This document shows, in pieces, positions 15,901-24,571 of a stretch of 64,000 bases of DNA; the first letter of the stretch is position 1; each line of letters starts with the position of its first letter. Under the pieces are notes generated by a model that worked only from the letters and a program-made list of their open reading frames with translations, was not told where the DNA came from and made no database searches. Location: contig NZ_CAKMMP010000001.1 in assembly GCF_927798175.1 (NCBI RefSeq), positions 372,001 through 436,000 on the forward strand. Direction: 5' to 3'. Made by a program: the position numbers and the translations under genes. The stretch comes from Paenibacillus sp. JJ-223. GTDB taxonomy: Bacteria; Bacillota; Bacilli; Paenibacillales; Paenibacillaceae.

Positions 15901-16879
15901 AAATAACACTCTCTACGTTTTCTTTACCTTCATTGGTTAATAATGTGGTGTGTTTATGAAACAGCTCTTCAGCTGAGCTGCTAAGTACGTTAAAGTCGAC
16001 TTTCCTCCATTTTTCAGGATCAGGCACATAATCCTGATCATATATTTTCTTGGACAAATTGGAACAAATTACATAGCTTGAATATGGATGAGGATTCTCT
16101 CTGTTATGATCAGCATCGGATAAAAACTTTTTCATTAACACTTTATTATTTAAAGGATGGTAAATTAATTCTACCAATTTGGCTCGATATTCCAGATCGA
16201 CAGGAAGAAGACATGGGAAGTCTTCATAATCCGCTAAATGCTGCGCTTCATGAGCAAGGTATGAATATAAAAAATCGGGCTTATTTATTACTTTTTCATA
16301 CCTGTCTTTTACACAATATAAGGCATTTTCAGATGCCCATCCTCCTGCAGCTCTCCCTCCAAAGGTAGCGAAATGCAGCCAGCTCTGCATAATAAAATCG
16401 GACATAAAATATACATCAATCTTTTTGGATTTCTCTGGAAGGGTGACTTCATACTCGACCTTCTCTTGTTTTCTCCATATATATGGCCCCCTAAAGGGCG
16501 GGGTAATTCCTCCTTGGAAGTAAAAACCTCTCGAGTTAAACTCTTTAGATAATTTTTCTTCAATAGAATTTAGGTCATCTGTAGTTTCGTATCCGTCTGG
16601 TAACAACTCTATTAGGGATTCCGCTAAGATCTGTTCTGCTTCCTCTTTGCGTTTTCTATTGGTTAAGACGGATCTAAAGTATTCGTAATATGCTCTAATA
16701 ACACTTCTAATCCATGCATCTTTTGTTTTATATCGAAATACTGGTTTTTCAGCAAAAAAACGGTTGGCGTATTTATTTTTAAGCTTTTCCAAACCTGTAT
16801 TATGATCAAGGCTTAGGAGATATTCATAAGCTTTATTGATATCTCCTTTTAAACAATAAGAATATAGTTTTTGTTTCAT
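15899..16879 (-). CDS. Hypothetical protein with a zincin-like HEAQH motif
   Basis: This 326-aa, highly charged cytoplasmic protein has no signal peptide. Around residue 212 it has SYLAHEAQHLADYE, which fits the HExxH zinc-peptidase signature within a helix, and an acidic stretch (DLEYRAKLVEL) about 18 residues on could supply the third ligand, as in gluzincins. A Trp/Gly-rich segment (GGRAAGGWASEN) precedes it. No named family is recognised. It stands alone, AT-rich, between the coat-like gene and the LacI regulator. If a peptidase, its target is unknown. Confidence 0.6.
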   Translation of the reverse strand: MKQKLYSYCLKGDINKAYEYLLSLDHNTGLEKLKNKYANRFFAEKPVFRYKTKDAWIRSVIRAYYEYFRSVLTNRKRKEEAEQILAESLIELLPDGYETTDDLNSIEEKLSKEFNSRGFYFQGGITPPFRGPYIWRKQEKVEYEVTLPEKSKKIDVYFMSDFIMQSWLHFATFGGRAAGGWASENALYCVKDRYEKVINKPDFLYSYLAHEAQHLADYEDFPCLLPVDLEYRAKLVELIYHPLNNKVLMKKFLSDADHNRENPHPYSSYVICSNLSKKIYDQDYVPDPEKWRKVDFNVLSSSAEELFHKHTTLLTNEGKENVESVI

Positions 16880-17130
16880 TATTAATATAACTCCTTAATC
16901 TGATATTTTTTGTAAGTTCGGAACACGCTGCTTAAAAGTTAATATTATGCTCCAACCACACTCTTTTTACTGAACATTATGATCGGCTATGCACTCTTTT
17001 TTTGTTTTATAAGTTGCACAACTTTTTTTAACTCATGCTAGTGAGGGGAAAAAAAGTGGAATTAAAATCCAAAATAACGATTGCAAAATCGGAGATTGTA
17101 AGGTAAGATTCACCTATCAACTCAAAAATC

Positions 17131-17140
17131 TAAACGTTTA
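17131..17140. promoter_or_regulatory. LacI-family operator (site 1, autoregulation)
   Basis: The palindrome TAAACGTTTA lies ~45 nt before the LacI start codon. The same core recurs at 18352 and 21197, which points to binding by the regulator encoded here. The ~250 bases to its left (16880-17130) hold only divergent upstream sequence. Confidence 0.7.
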
Positions 17141-17185
17141 AACAGCTGATGAACGATGGTTCGTATGCTTAGACAGGAGAGACCT

Positions 17186-18223
17186 ATGAGAAAAACCAGC
17201 ATAAAGGACATCGCTCTTAGGGCAAATGTTTCGATTGCCACCGTCTCCTATGTGCTTAACGGAACTCGGAATGTTCGTCCGGAAACGCGCAGACGGGTCA
17301 TGGAGGCCATCGAAGCTTTGAATTACAAACCGAACGAGATTGCTAAAAGTCTCAAACGCAACCGAACGAACACCATCGGTGTCATTGCGGAGGATGTGAC
17401 CGTATTTAATGCGCCGGACATTATCGATGGCATTAACGATTTCGGGGACCGCCACGACCTCCATATTCTGCTCGTCAACCTTAGGCTCGACAAGCGAATT
17501 GGCCGTCATTTTCACGATGTCGAAGCGTACCGCAAGTATGCAGCCAATGCCGTATCCGAGCTGCTTGGTAAACAGGTGGACGGCATCATCTATATCGGCG
17601 TGCACACTCGTGACTTGACAGGGCTGATCAATGTTGAGGGCAAACCGATCGTATATACTTACGGGTACACACAAGACGACATATCAATCCAGTATAATGA
17701 TGAGCAGGCTTCCTATGAAGCGATGTCATACCTGGTTCAACAAGGTCACAGTCGCATCGCAATCATTAGCGGTTTGATGGATTCGATTCCTTCCAGGCGG
17801 CGATTAAACGGTTATTACAAAGCCGTTACCGAGTTTGAACTGCCGTTTGACCCGACCTTGATTAAGATGGGGGATTGGGAACGGGATTCAGGCTATCGGT
17901 TGGCTAATGAGCTGCTGGACATGCCCGATCCGCCGACAGCCATTCTGTCGATGAACGACGTTATGGGCGTCGGGGTGCTTCAGGCTGCAAAGGAGAAGGG
18001 AGTCAGCGTTCCTGATGACATTTCGGTAGTTGGTTTTGATGACAGGGAGTTTAGCGATTATCTCAGCCCGCGCCTGACAACGATGAGTTTGCCGCTTCAT
18101 GAGATGGGATATTTGGCAAGTGAAACGCTCTACCGTCTAATTCAAGGGGAAGACGTTCAAGACCTTACCATGCCGGAATGCCGCTTGATCGAGCGTGATT
18201 CCGTTCGGAGTTTGAAAGCGTAA
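17186..18223 (+). CDS. LacI/GalR-family transcriptional regulator
   Basis: This 345-aa repressor-type protein starts at ATG 17186 (AGGAGAG ribosome site; an earlier ATG at 17156 has none). The DNA-binding domain is residues 1-60 (TSIKDIALRANVSIATVSYVLNG, then the hinge segment LNYKPNEIAKSLK). A periplasmic-binding-like effector domain follows (about 65-340, with NDVMGVGVLQAAKEKG and DDISVVGFDD). It heads the carbohydrate locus running to 30925. Three matching palindromes at the locus suggest it controls itself, the 18396 gene and the transporter operon. The inducer is presumably the sugar imported by the ABC system. Confidence 0.92.
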   Translation: MRKTSIKDIALRANVSIATVSYVLNGTRNVRPETRRRVMEAIEALNYKPNEIAKSLKRNRTNTIGVIAEDVTVFNAPDIIDGINDFGDRHDLHILLVNLRLDKRIGRHFHDVEAYRKYAANAVSELLGKQVDGIIYIGVHTRDLTGLINVEGKPIVYTYGYTQDDISIQYNDEQASYEAMSYLVQQGHSRIAIISGLMDSIPSRRRLNGYYKAVTEFELPFDPTLIKMGDWERDSGYRLANELLDMPDPPTAILSMNDVMGVGVLQAAKEKGVSVPDDISVVGFDDREFSDYLSPRLTTMSLPLHEMGYLASETLYRLIQGEDVQDLTMPECRLIERDSVRSLKA

Positions 18224-18351
18224 AGGCTGGATCGGAGCAGAATAGTTTCAATACATAAGGCAAACCGCAGGTGAAAACTCCGCTATTGTACTTGAGAAAC
18301 CGATGGCGTCATATCATAGACGAATTGGCGTTTCTCTTTATTGAAGATAAT

Positions 18352-18363
18352 TTAAACGTTTAA
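18352..18363. promoter_or_regulatory. LacI-family operator (site 2)
   Basis: The perfect 12-bp palindrome TTAAACGTTTAA lies 33 nt before the start of the 18396 gene. It is the best of the three sites. Confidence 0.78.
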
Positions 18364-18395
18364 CTTCATTTCTGATCGATGAAAGGGTGATTTGA

Positions 18396-20858
18396 ATGAC
18401 GACTCTCAGCAATGATAGGTTGAAGATCGAATTGGGAGAGCGTGGAACCGTTCATTCCTTGGTGATGAAAGATGATCCCCATACGATGAATTGGGTAGTC
18501 GATCCTCGTTATTTGCGAGAGGTTGGATTTCAAGAGGATGAGGACAAGCTTTTTGGGGAATGGAGCTTGCGGTTGAACGGGAGGGACGTCCAAAGTTCGG
18601 CGTTTGTGCCTAAGGTAACGAAACATAATTCGCAATATGCTACCGTGGAGTTCAGAGATTTACCGGTCAAAATCTTGTTATCATATTCGCTCGAAGAGGA
18701 TCGGCTGCGTTGGGGGATTGATCTGACGAATGAATCGGATGAGCGTATTGAAGTTCAAGGGCTGCATGTTTGGTTTTCTCTCGCCTACATCATGTTTCGA
18801 ACGCAGGATGTGTATCGCAACATGCATGAATCCTGTGCCGTATTTACGCATCTCGGCGGGAGCTTCGCCAAATTTGCCGCCGTGCGGCGAAGCAACGAAG
18901 GACCTCATTTGGGAATTTACACACTCAGAGGAGCGACGTCAGCCATGGGTTCTCATTGCCGATATTGCAATCGCTTTCTCGAACAGGTTTCGCCATCTTT
19001 GGACGGGTTGTTGTACCACAGGCTCTCTTTGGTGGAGGATGGTACTTCATTGAAGGAATCGGCAGCTGCCGATTGGATATATGGAGACGCTTACAATCCT
19101 TTGGTGTTAACGCCTGGACAAACGGAAAGCTGGGAGTACGCGTTTGTGTCATTCCAAAACGAGGCGGATTTCTATCGTCAAGGCGAAACCCTTGGACACC
19201 CGCGATGGAGCTATACACCCGTAGTGCCTGAAGGAGGTCAATTCAAGGCCTCGTTCAGTCTGCCAGCAGGGCTGGAAATAGGCACGTTAAAATTGTATAG
19301 TGCGCTTCGAACCACGAGTGACATCGTGGAGCAGGAGATCACCACACGCGTGATCTCTTCGGAAAAGCCAACGTCTACAGACCAGGCTTTCGGCCGTAAC
19401 AACCATCACGGCATTGAACGGGAGTTCATAGTCATCCTGCCTGCTGACGAGCCGGGGGAACGCAAGCTGGAATTGGTGCTCCGGGACGGACGACGTGATG
19501 TGCTGGTTTGGAATGTGCTTGAACCGGTCCATGCATTGCTCGAAAAGCGGGCAGAATGGCTGGCGGCCAACAGCTATGAAGGAGCGGAGACCGCCCTTCG
19601 ACCCCACGCGTTCCGTCCGTTGTCCAACCAGGGGGAATCGCTGGGCAAATTGGCATTTTTGCTGATGAAAAATAGGATGACTACGCCTGTTCCCGAGCAG
19701 GTGGCGAAGGCGGAAGCGGCGGCGGTGCTGGATATGAAGGTACACTGGTTCATGGACGGCGATTTGTCCCGGCCGCGACCATTGTACGGCAGCTTTTACC
19801 GCATGTATGATTTCGATTATATTGCGCACGTCTTTTATCTGTTATCGCGGATGGAAGCAGGGCTGCTCCATCTGCATTCTCCTTCCGAATATTTGCAATG
19901 GGCCGCCGAAGTGATGTGCATGCGGCTTGATCCGGATTGCCATTCCGGTCAGCGGGAGAAGGACGAGTCGCGTCTAAATGGTGTATTCATTCTTTACATA
20001 CGAGAACTGCTGCAGGAGTTGGAAGATAAGGGGTATAGTGAATTGCACGAACGGCTGCGACAGCTGTGGGATCGCTTCGGTCGGGACATGGAAATCGGCG
20101 TTCGGCACTATGGCGGGGCGGTCACGGAGCACTTTTACGATAATGCCGGATTTGGCCCGACGTGCATGGCGTTATGTTTCCTTGGGCTAACCGACGAAGC
20201 TGCACAATATGGCCAGCTTATTCTGGCCAATATCGGGTTCAGCAACGACTATCGGCTGCAGAATCCGGACCGCTGGTGGGAAGCGTTGTCCCCGATGATT
20301 CATTCCTTGTGGGGCGGACTTGCGGCGTCATCGGCATTGGCTGCCTATGAACATCTGGGCGATCCTGAATATCTGGAAGCCGCTTACCGCTCAACCATGG
20401 CGATCTTCCATTGTTATGACTGGAATGTAAGATCCACGCCGCGACGGCTGAAGCCGGGTGAAGCCGCATCGACGTATAGTGTGGCTGCACCCAATTTGAA
20501 CATGCCGGAGCTGTCGCGCAATCGATTCGGACAATCGGTGTTTGTGGGAGCAGACGATCCGCTGTTTGCCGCTTTGTTCTCCGACGTTTCGGGGGATGAC
20601 TGGGATATGGGCGAAGAGTTAGCGGCTTATTTGCTCGGGTTTGGAACTACGACGTATCTCTATCGGGATGGAAACGGCACATTAAGGTGCGTCAACGGAT
20701 TCTTGACTGAAGAGCATGACGGGTGGACCGTGACAAGTTATGCGGCATATCCGTCCAGATACGTGTTCCGTGAAGAACGCTTGGAGTTTCGGGCTCCACA
20801 GGGAACGTTGCTGCAGAGCATTCGCCTGGAACAAGGAAAGTTCTGCGCCTGCTCATGA
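18396..20858 (+). CDS. Large cytoplasmic glycosidase-like protein (possibly DUF5695 family)
   Basis: This 820-aa protein has no signal peptide. The N-terminal ~350 residues look like beta-sandwich (opening TLSNDRLKIELGERGTVHSL, a style seen in carbohydrate-active enzymes that bind across a sheet). The second half (about 400-780) is rich in helical repeats with aromatic/acidic patches such as HWFMDGDLSRP, EHFYDNAGFGP, NPDRWWEA and YDWNV, consistent with an (alpha/alpha)6 barrel. It resembles proteins filed under DUF5695, but I cannot confirm that. In context it probably breaks down the oligosaccharide brought in by the ABC importer next to it. Operator site 2 lies just upstream. The catalytic residues are unknown. 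Confidence 0.6.
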   Translation: MTTLSNDRLKIELGERGTVHSLVMKDDPHTMNWVVDPRYLREVGFQEDEDKLFGEWSLRLNGRDVQSSAFVPKVTKHNSQYATVEFRDLPVKILLSYSLEEDRLRWGIDLTNESDERIEVQGLHVWFSLAYIMFRTQDVYRNMHESCAVFTHLGGSFAKFAAVRRSNEGPHLGIYTLRGATSAMGSHCRYCNRFLEQVSPSLDGLLYHRLSLVEDGTSLKESAAADWIYGDAYNPLVLTPGQTESWEYAFVSFQNEADFYRQGETLGHPRWSYTPVVPEGGQFKASFSLPAGLEIGTLKLYSALRTTSDIVEQEITTRVISSEKPTSTDQAFGRNNHHGIEREFIVILPADEPGERKLELVLRDGRRDVLVWNVLEPVHALLEKRAEWLAANSYEGAETALRPHAFRPLSNQGESLGKLAFLLMKNRMTTPVPEQVAKAEAAAVLDMKVHWFMDGDLSRPRPLYGSFYRMYDFDYIAHVFYLLSRMEAGLLHLHSPSEYLQWAAEVMCMRLDPDCHSGQREKDESRLNGVFILYIRELLQELEDKGYSELHERLRQLWDRFGRDMEIGVRHYGGAVTEHFYDNAGFGPTCMALCFLGLTDEAAQYGQLILANIGFSNDYRLQNPDRWWEALSPMIHSLWGGLAASSALAAYEHLGDPEYLEAAYRSTMAIFHCYDWNVRSTPRRLKPGEAASTYSVAAPNLNMPELSRNRFGQSVFVGADDPLFAALFSDVSGDDWDMGEELAAYLLGFGTTTYLYRDGNGTLRCVNGFLTEEHDGWTVTSYAAYPSRYVFREERLEFRAPQGTLLQSIRLEQGKFCACS

Positions 20859-20891
20859 TCCGTCCTCCAGCATGGCTTCGTCCTTTCGGTC

Positions 20892-21120
20892 TATATAGGT
20901 TGAACCAATGATTTTTACACAGAGACACTACGCGGTCAGAACCATCTTCCGATCGCTGTTATCCCCAGATTTCTTTGATCTCCTTTTTCAAGGAGAAAAT
21001 CCGGTGATCAGCCTATGCTTCCCAAGCAGCTTTCTTTCAGAAAGCTTTTAGACCGCTTCGCTTCTCCAAATTCTTTCTGCCCTCTTCGTTATCGTGTAAA
21101 TTTCCGGTTCAATCTATATA
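20892..21120 (+). repeat. Dispersed intergenic repeat, copy A (full length, ~229 bp)
   Basis: It is bounded by inverted ends TATATAGGTTGAACC (20892-20906) and GGTTCAATCTATATA (21106-21120). Inside are the family core CCATCTTCCGATCGCTG (from 20942), a CTCCTT/AAGGAG hairpin (20980-20995) and a perfect AGCTTTCT/AGAAAGCT hairpin (21028-21046). It is nearly the same as copy B at 62491 in the other orientation. No open frame of note. It fills most of the 400-nt gap before the sugar-binding protein gene. Confidence 0.85.
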
Positions 21121-21196
21121 ACAGGGAAAGTACAGGTCCGCCAACGTTTAGCCCATGTAATAATCACTCGGATATTAATTGATCATTGTTTTTAAG

Positions 21197-21208
21197 TTAA
21201 ACGATTAA
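21197..21208. promoter_or_regulatory. LacI-family operator (site 3)
   Basis: TTAAACGATTAA differs from the perfect site 2 palindrome at one base and lies 49 nt before the binding-protein gene that begins the transporter operon. Confidence 0.68.
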
Positions 21209-21256
21209 ATTCGTTTGGCTTGAAATAAATAGCTTTGAAAAAGGGAGGAAACAATC

Positions 21257-22648
21257 ATGAGGTTTGGTAAGCGCAAGTTGGTTCTGTCTCTCGCATTAAC
21301 CTTGGCCTTCTCCACGCTGGCAGGCTGTTCCGGCAATTCGGACACGTCCGGCAGTGCCAATAATGCGACATCAGGCAGCGGTGACACGTCCGCCACTGGC
21401 ATTACCCTAGAGCTGCTGTATTGGGGGGATGATGTACAGAAGCAACTGGTGGAATCTGCTGCAGAGAAATACACGGCGGACACCGGGGTGAAGATCAATG
21501 CGCAGGTATTGCCCGCGGACGGCACATTCGACACCTTCATCCAGACGAGAATGCAATCCGGCGAACTGCCGGACATCAGTTACATGGGGGAAGCGGACAT
21601 TCAAAAGTATAATGAGATGGGCATATTGGAGGACATTTCCGACCTGCTTGCAGATGGAAGCATTCCGGAGAAACTTCCCGCAATCACCATCCATTCTCCG
21701 GAACAGAAAGTAATCGGCGTCGGATTGTCCAACCAGATGGAGCTGCTGTTCTACAGCAAATCGAAGTTTGATGAAGCCGGCGTCCCTTATCCACCTACCA
21801 AGGTTGAAGACGCATGGGATTGGGATACGTTTGTCGCCAATGCCAAGAAGCTGACCAAGGATTCAAGTGGTAAGACGGCCGCCGATGCCGGTTTCGACGC
21901 GGCCATGACTGAAAACTACGGGCTTGGTTTTACCGCAGGGCGTGAATTTCACCATTTCTGGGCAGCGAACGCGAATGGAGGAGGCATCGTATCGCCGGAT
22001 GGGAAAGAGTTCCAGTGGGATTCACCCAAAACGGCGGAAGGTATTCAGAAGCTGGCTGATCTCGTGAACAAGGACAAGGTTGCTTCTGCTTTCAGCTATA
22101 CCTGGAGTTCCGGAATCGGCTCGGCCGTGGATGCGTTAAGCGGAGGATATGCCATGGCCGTCAGCGGATCATGGGATTTGGCAAACATCAAGGGCAATGA
22201 AGATATCGGCGTAGGCGTGCTTCCGAAAATGGAGAAAGCGGTAACGATGAATGCCGGTGCCCCGCTGGTTGTGTACAATACCTCCAAACATATCGAAGAA
22301 GCCAAAAAATTCTATGCTTATATGGTCAACCCGGAAAATAGCCTGGACTTGCTGAAAAGCGGCGCATGGCTGCCGAATCAGGCGGACTGGTACACGGACC
22401 CTGCTCTGATCGACAAATGGACGGCTGATCTGCCGGCTAGCGCAAAGGAAACGATTCTCAGCTACGCCACGACCAAGGATGCCATCGTGCAATGGCCCGC
22501 GTACTACGTTCCGGCTTACCTGAAAATGAACACGGAATACGAAAAATCGATCGACCAGGCGTTATCCGGCCAGAAAAGCGTTCAGGAGATTTACGATGCG
22601 ATTATGCCGGCCATTAAGTCGCTGTGGGAAAGCGGCAAGGTATCTTAA
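21257..22648 (+). CDS. ABC sugar transporter, substrate-binding lipoprotein
   Basis: This 463-aa extracellular lipoprotein has a signal ending in the lipobox LAGC (Cys about 24) and a Ser/Gly-rich linker. The rest is a family 1 solute-binding fold (ELLYWGDDVQKQLVESAAEKY; AVSGSWDLANIKG; the C-terminal EIYDAIMPAIK). It is the capture component for the two permeases that follow, and shares the operon with a secreted glycosidase, so its ligand is probably an oligosaccharide released by that enzyme. No ATPase gene is present in this locus, so a shared MsmX/UgpC-type ATPase (for example the one at 48176) must power it. Confidence 0.92.
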   Translation: MRFGKRKLVLSLALTLAFSTLAGCSGNSDTSGSANNATSGSGDTSATGITLELLYWGDDVQKQLVESAAEKYTADTGVKINAQVLPADGTFDTFIQTRMQSGELPDISYMGEADIQKYNEMGILEDISDLLADGSIPEKLPAITIHSPEQKVIGVGLSNQMELLFYSKSKFDEAGVPYPPTKVEDAWDWDTFVANAKKLTKDSSGKTAADAGFDAAMTENYGLGFTAGREFHHFWAANANGGGIVSPDGKEFQWDSPKTAEGIQKLADLVNKDKVASAFSYTWSSGIGSAVDALSGGYAMAVSGSWDLANIKGNEDIGVGVLPKMEKAVTMNAGAPLVVYNTSKHIEEAKKFYAYMVNPENSLDLLKSGAWLPNQADWYTDPALIDKWTADLPASAKETILSYATTKDAIVQWPAYYVPAYLKMNTEYEKSIDQALSGQKSVQEIYDAIMPAIKSLWESGKVS

Positions 22649-22694
22649 CGCCGGGAATGTCTGAAGTTTGAATTTGAAAAGAGAGGCTATGCTT

Positions 22695-23672
22695 ATGAAT
22701 CCAGAACGCAAAATCGGTTCGGAATCCATCCCTGCCAGAAGATTTGCCAAAGGTGCCACCAAAGAGGCCTTTGCCGGATATCTCTTCGCCGCTCCTGCCA
22801 TTATCGGATTTTTGGTGCTGACGATGTACCCGATGCTCGCCAGTTTATATTACAGTTTTCACAAAATTACGATGATGGGCGGCAGCCAAGTCATGGAATG
22901 GATCGGGCTGGACAACTTCAGGTATATTTTCAGCAACCCCAGCTCCGAATTCAAAAAGTCGATTACGGTTACGCTCGTTTACGCCTTTGTCAACGTGGCG
23001 CTTGTTATCGTGTTTTGCCTGATCGTTGCCCTGCTGCTAAACCGCAAGTTTATCGGGAGAAATTTGCTGCGGGCCATCTTCTTCCTGCCATCGGTCGTGC
23101 CGATGCTGGCGACAACGATCGTATGGCAGATGCTGCTGCAAAATCAGGCCAAAGGCGGACTGGTTAACTGGATTTTACTGCAGTTGGGTATCGCGCCTTT
23201 GGATTTTCTCAACGATCCGCTGCGGATTTTCTACACCTTGTTTATCATGAGCCTGTGGACATGCGGCGGGACGATCGTTGTATTTATTGCCACGCTGCAG
23301 GACGTACCCGGAGAACTGCTGGAGGCCGTAGAGATGGACGGAGGCAACGCCTGGCACAAGTTTCTTAAGGTGACTTACCCTACGATTAAACCTGTCCTCT
23401 TCTTTCAACTCATCATGTGTATGATGACGTCGATCCAAATTTACACCCAGAGCGTGGTGCTGTCGAGAAACGGTGCGCCCGATCGGATGACGTACTTTAT
23501 CAACGTCATGATCTACGACCACTCCTTTGTGCAAGTGGGCATGCGCGGATTGGCATCAGCCGAAGCGTGGATCGTATTCCTGATCACCTTGGTCATTACA
23601 GGCGTGTTGTTTTACTTTCAAGGCGCGCTGAAACGTGATGATGCCATGGGCAAACGAAAGTGGGTGAGATAA
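22695..23672 (+). CDS. ABC sugar transporter permease (MalF/UgpA type)
   Basis: This 325-aa protein starts at ATG 22695, 8 nt after GAGAGG; a possible ATG at 22689 is too close to it. It has six membrane helices, an opening loop (SFHKITMMGGSQVMEWIGLDNF) of the MalF/UgpA type, and the ATPase-docking EAA loop EAVEMDGGNAWHKFLKVTYP (about residues 215-235). It overlaps the next gene's start, so they are coupled. Confidence 0.9.
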   Translation: MNPERKIGSESIPARRFAKGATKEAFAGYLFAAPAIIGFLVLTMYPMLASLYYSFHKITMMGGSQVMEWIGLDNFRYIFSNPSSEFKKSITVTLVYAFVNVALVIVFCLIVALLLNRKFIGRNLLRAIFFLPSVVPMLATTIVWQMLLQNQAKGGLVNWILLQLGIAPLDFLNDPLRIFYTLFIMSLWTCGGTIVVFIATLQDVPGELLEAVEMDGGNAWHKFLKVTYPTIKPVLFFQLIMCMMTSIQIYTQSVVLSRNGAPDRMTYFINVMIYDHSFVQVGMRGLASAEAWIVFLITLVITGVLFYFQGALKRDDAMGKRKWVR

Positions 23673-24553
23673 TGGCGACGGTACCTGCAGCGATGAAATA
23701 CGCAAGCATCAAGCAGGCGAAAAACCGAAGAAAAGTGTTTCATATCGGGTTGATTTTGCTGTCCTGCCTGCTTGCGTTGATTTTTGCTTTTCCGTTGTAC
23801 TGGCTGTTACGCGGCGCAATGGTCAGCCATTCGGAAATTTTGGCCAGGCCGCCCGTATTTTTTCCGAAGGAGCTTGGATTGGATAACTTCAGGCTGGGGC
23901 TTGAACGGATTCAGTTCTGGCGGCAGCTGTGGAATTCGGTTTCCATCGTCGTTCCTTATGTCATTGGCACCGTTATTACCACCAGCTTTGCCGCTTACGC
24001 GTTTGCCAAACTGCGTTTCCCGATGCGCGGCACCTGGTTTGTGCTCGTCATCAGCAGCATGATGCTGCCCAGCGCGGTTACATTGCTGCCGCAATTTTCG
24101 TTATATACGTCGCTTGGGCTTGCGGGCAAACCAGCGCTGATTATTCCGGCTTTTTTTTGCGCAGGAGGCAATGCATATTTCGTTTTCCTGCTAAGACAAT
24201 TTTTCATGACGATTCCTGCTGAGCTGAGCGAGGCGGCCAAAATCGACGGAGCGGGTTATTTCCGCATCTACTACCGGATCATGCTGCCTCTCATTCGCCC
24301 TGCAATGATCGTGGTTGCGCTGTTCAGTTTCATCAACTGCTGGAACGAATTTTTCTATACGATGATTTATCTGAAAACAGAGGCCGATTATACCTTGCCT
24401 ATGGGCTTGTACATGGTGAACGGAATGCGTATTCCGAACTATGAGCAGGTCATGGCGCTTGCACTGATCGTAACGCTTCCCTGCCTGGTGTTTTTCCTGA
24501 TCGGCAACAAATATTTCGTAGAAGGCATTACGTTGACGGGAATTAAAGGTTAA
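23672..24553 (+). CDS. ABC sugar transporter permease (MalG/UgpE type)
   Basis: This 293-aa second permease has six helices and the EAA motif EAAKIDGAGYFRIYYRIMLP (about 190-210). Its ATG shares a base with the stop of the previous gene (TAATG), so translation is coupled. With 21257 and 22695 it forms the importer of the locus. Confidence 0.9.
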   Translation: MATVPAAMKYASIKQAKNRRKVFHIGLILLSCLLALIFAFPLYWLLRGAMVSHSEILARPPVFFPKELGLDNFRLGLERIQFWRQLWNSVSIVVPYVIGTVITTSFAAYAFAKLRFPMRGTWFVLVISSMMLPSAVTLLPQFSLYTSLGLAGKPALIIPAFFCAGGNAYFVFLLRQFFMTIPAELSEAAKIDGAGYFRIYYRIMLPLIRPAMIVVALFSFINCWNEFFYTMIYLKTEADYTLPMGLYMVNGMRIPNYEQVMALALIVTLPCLVFFLIGNKYFVEGITLTGIKG

Positions 24554-24571
24554 TAAGGAGGAGACGAAGCA

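Noticed and set aside
18681..19829. Leftward and alternate-frame open frames inside the 820-aa enzyme gene
   Set aside because: They are frame shadows of the high-GC gene with no ribosome sites and no recognisable domains.
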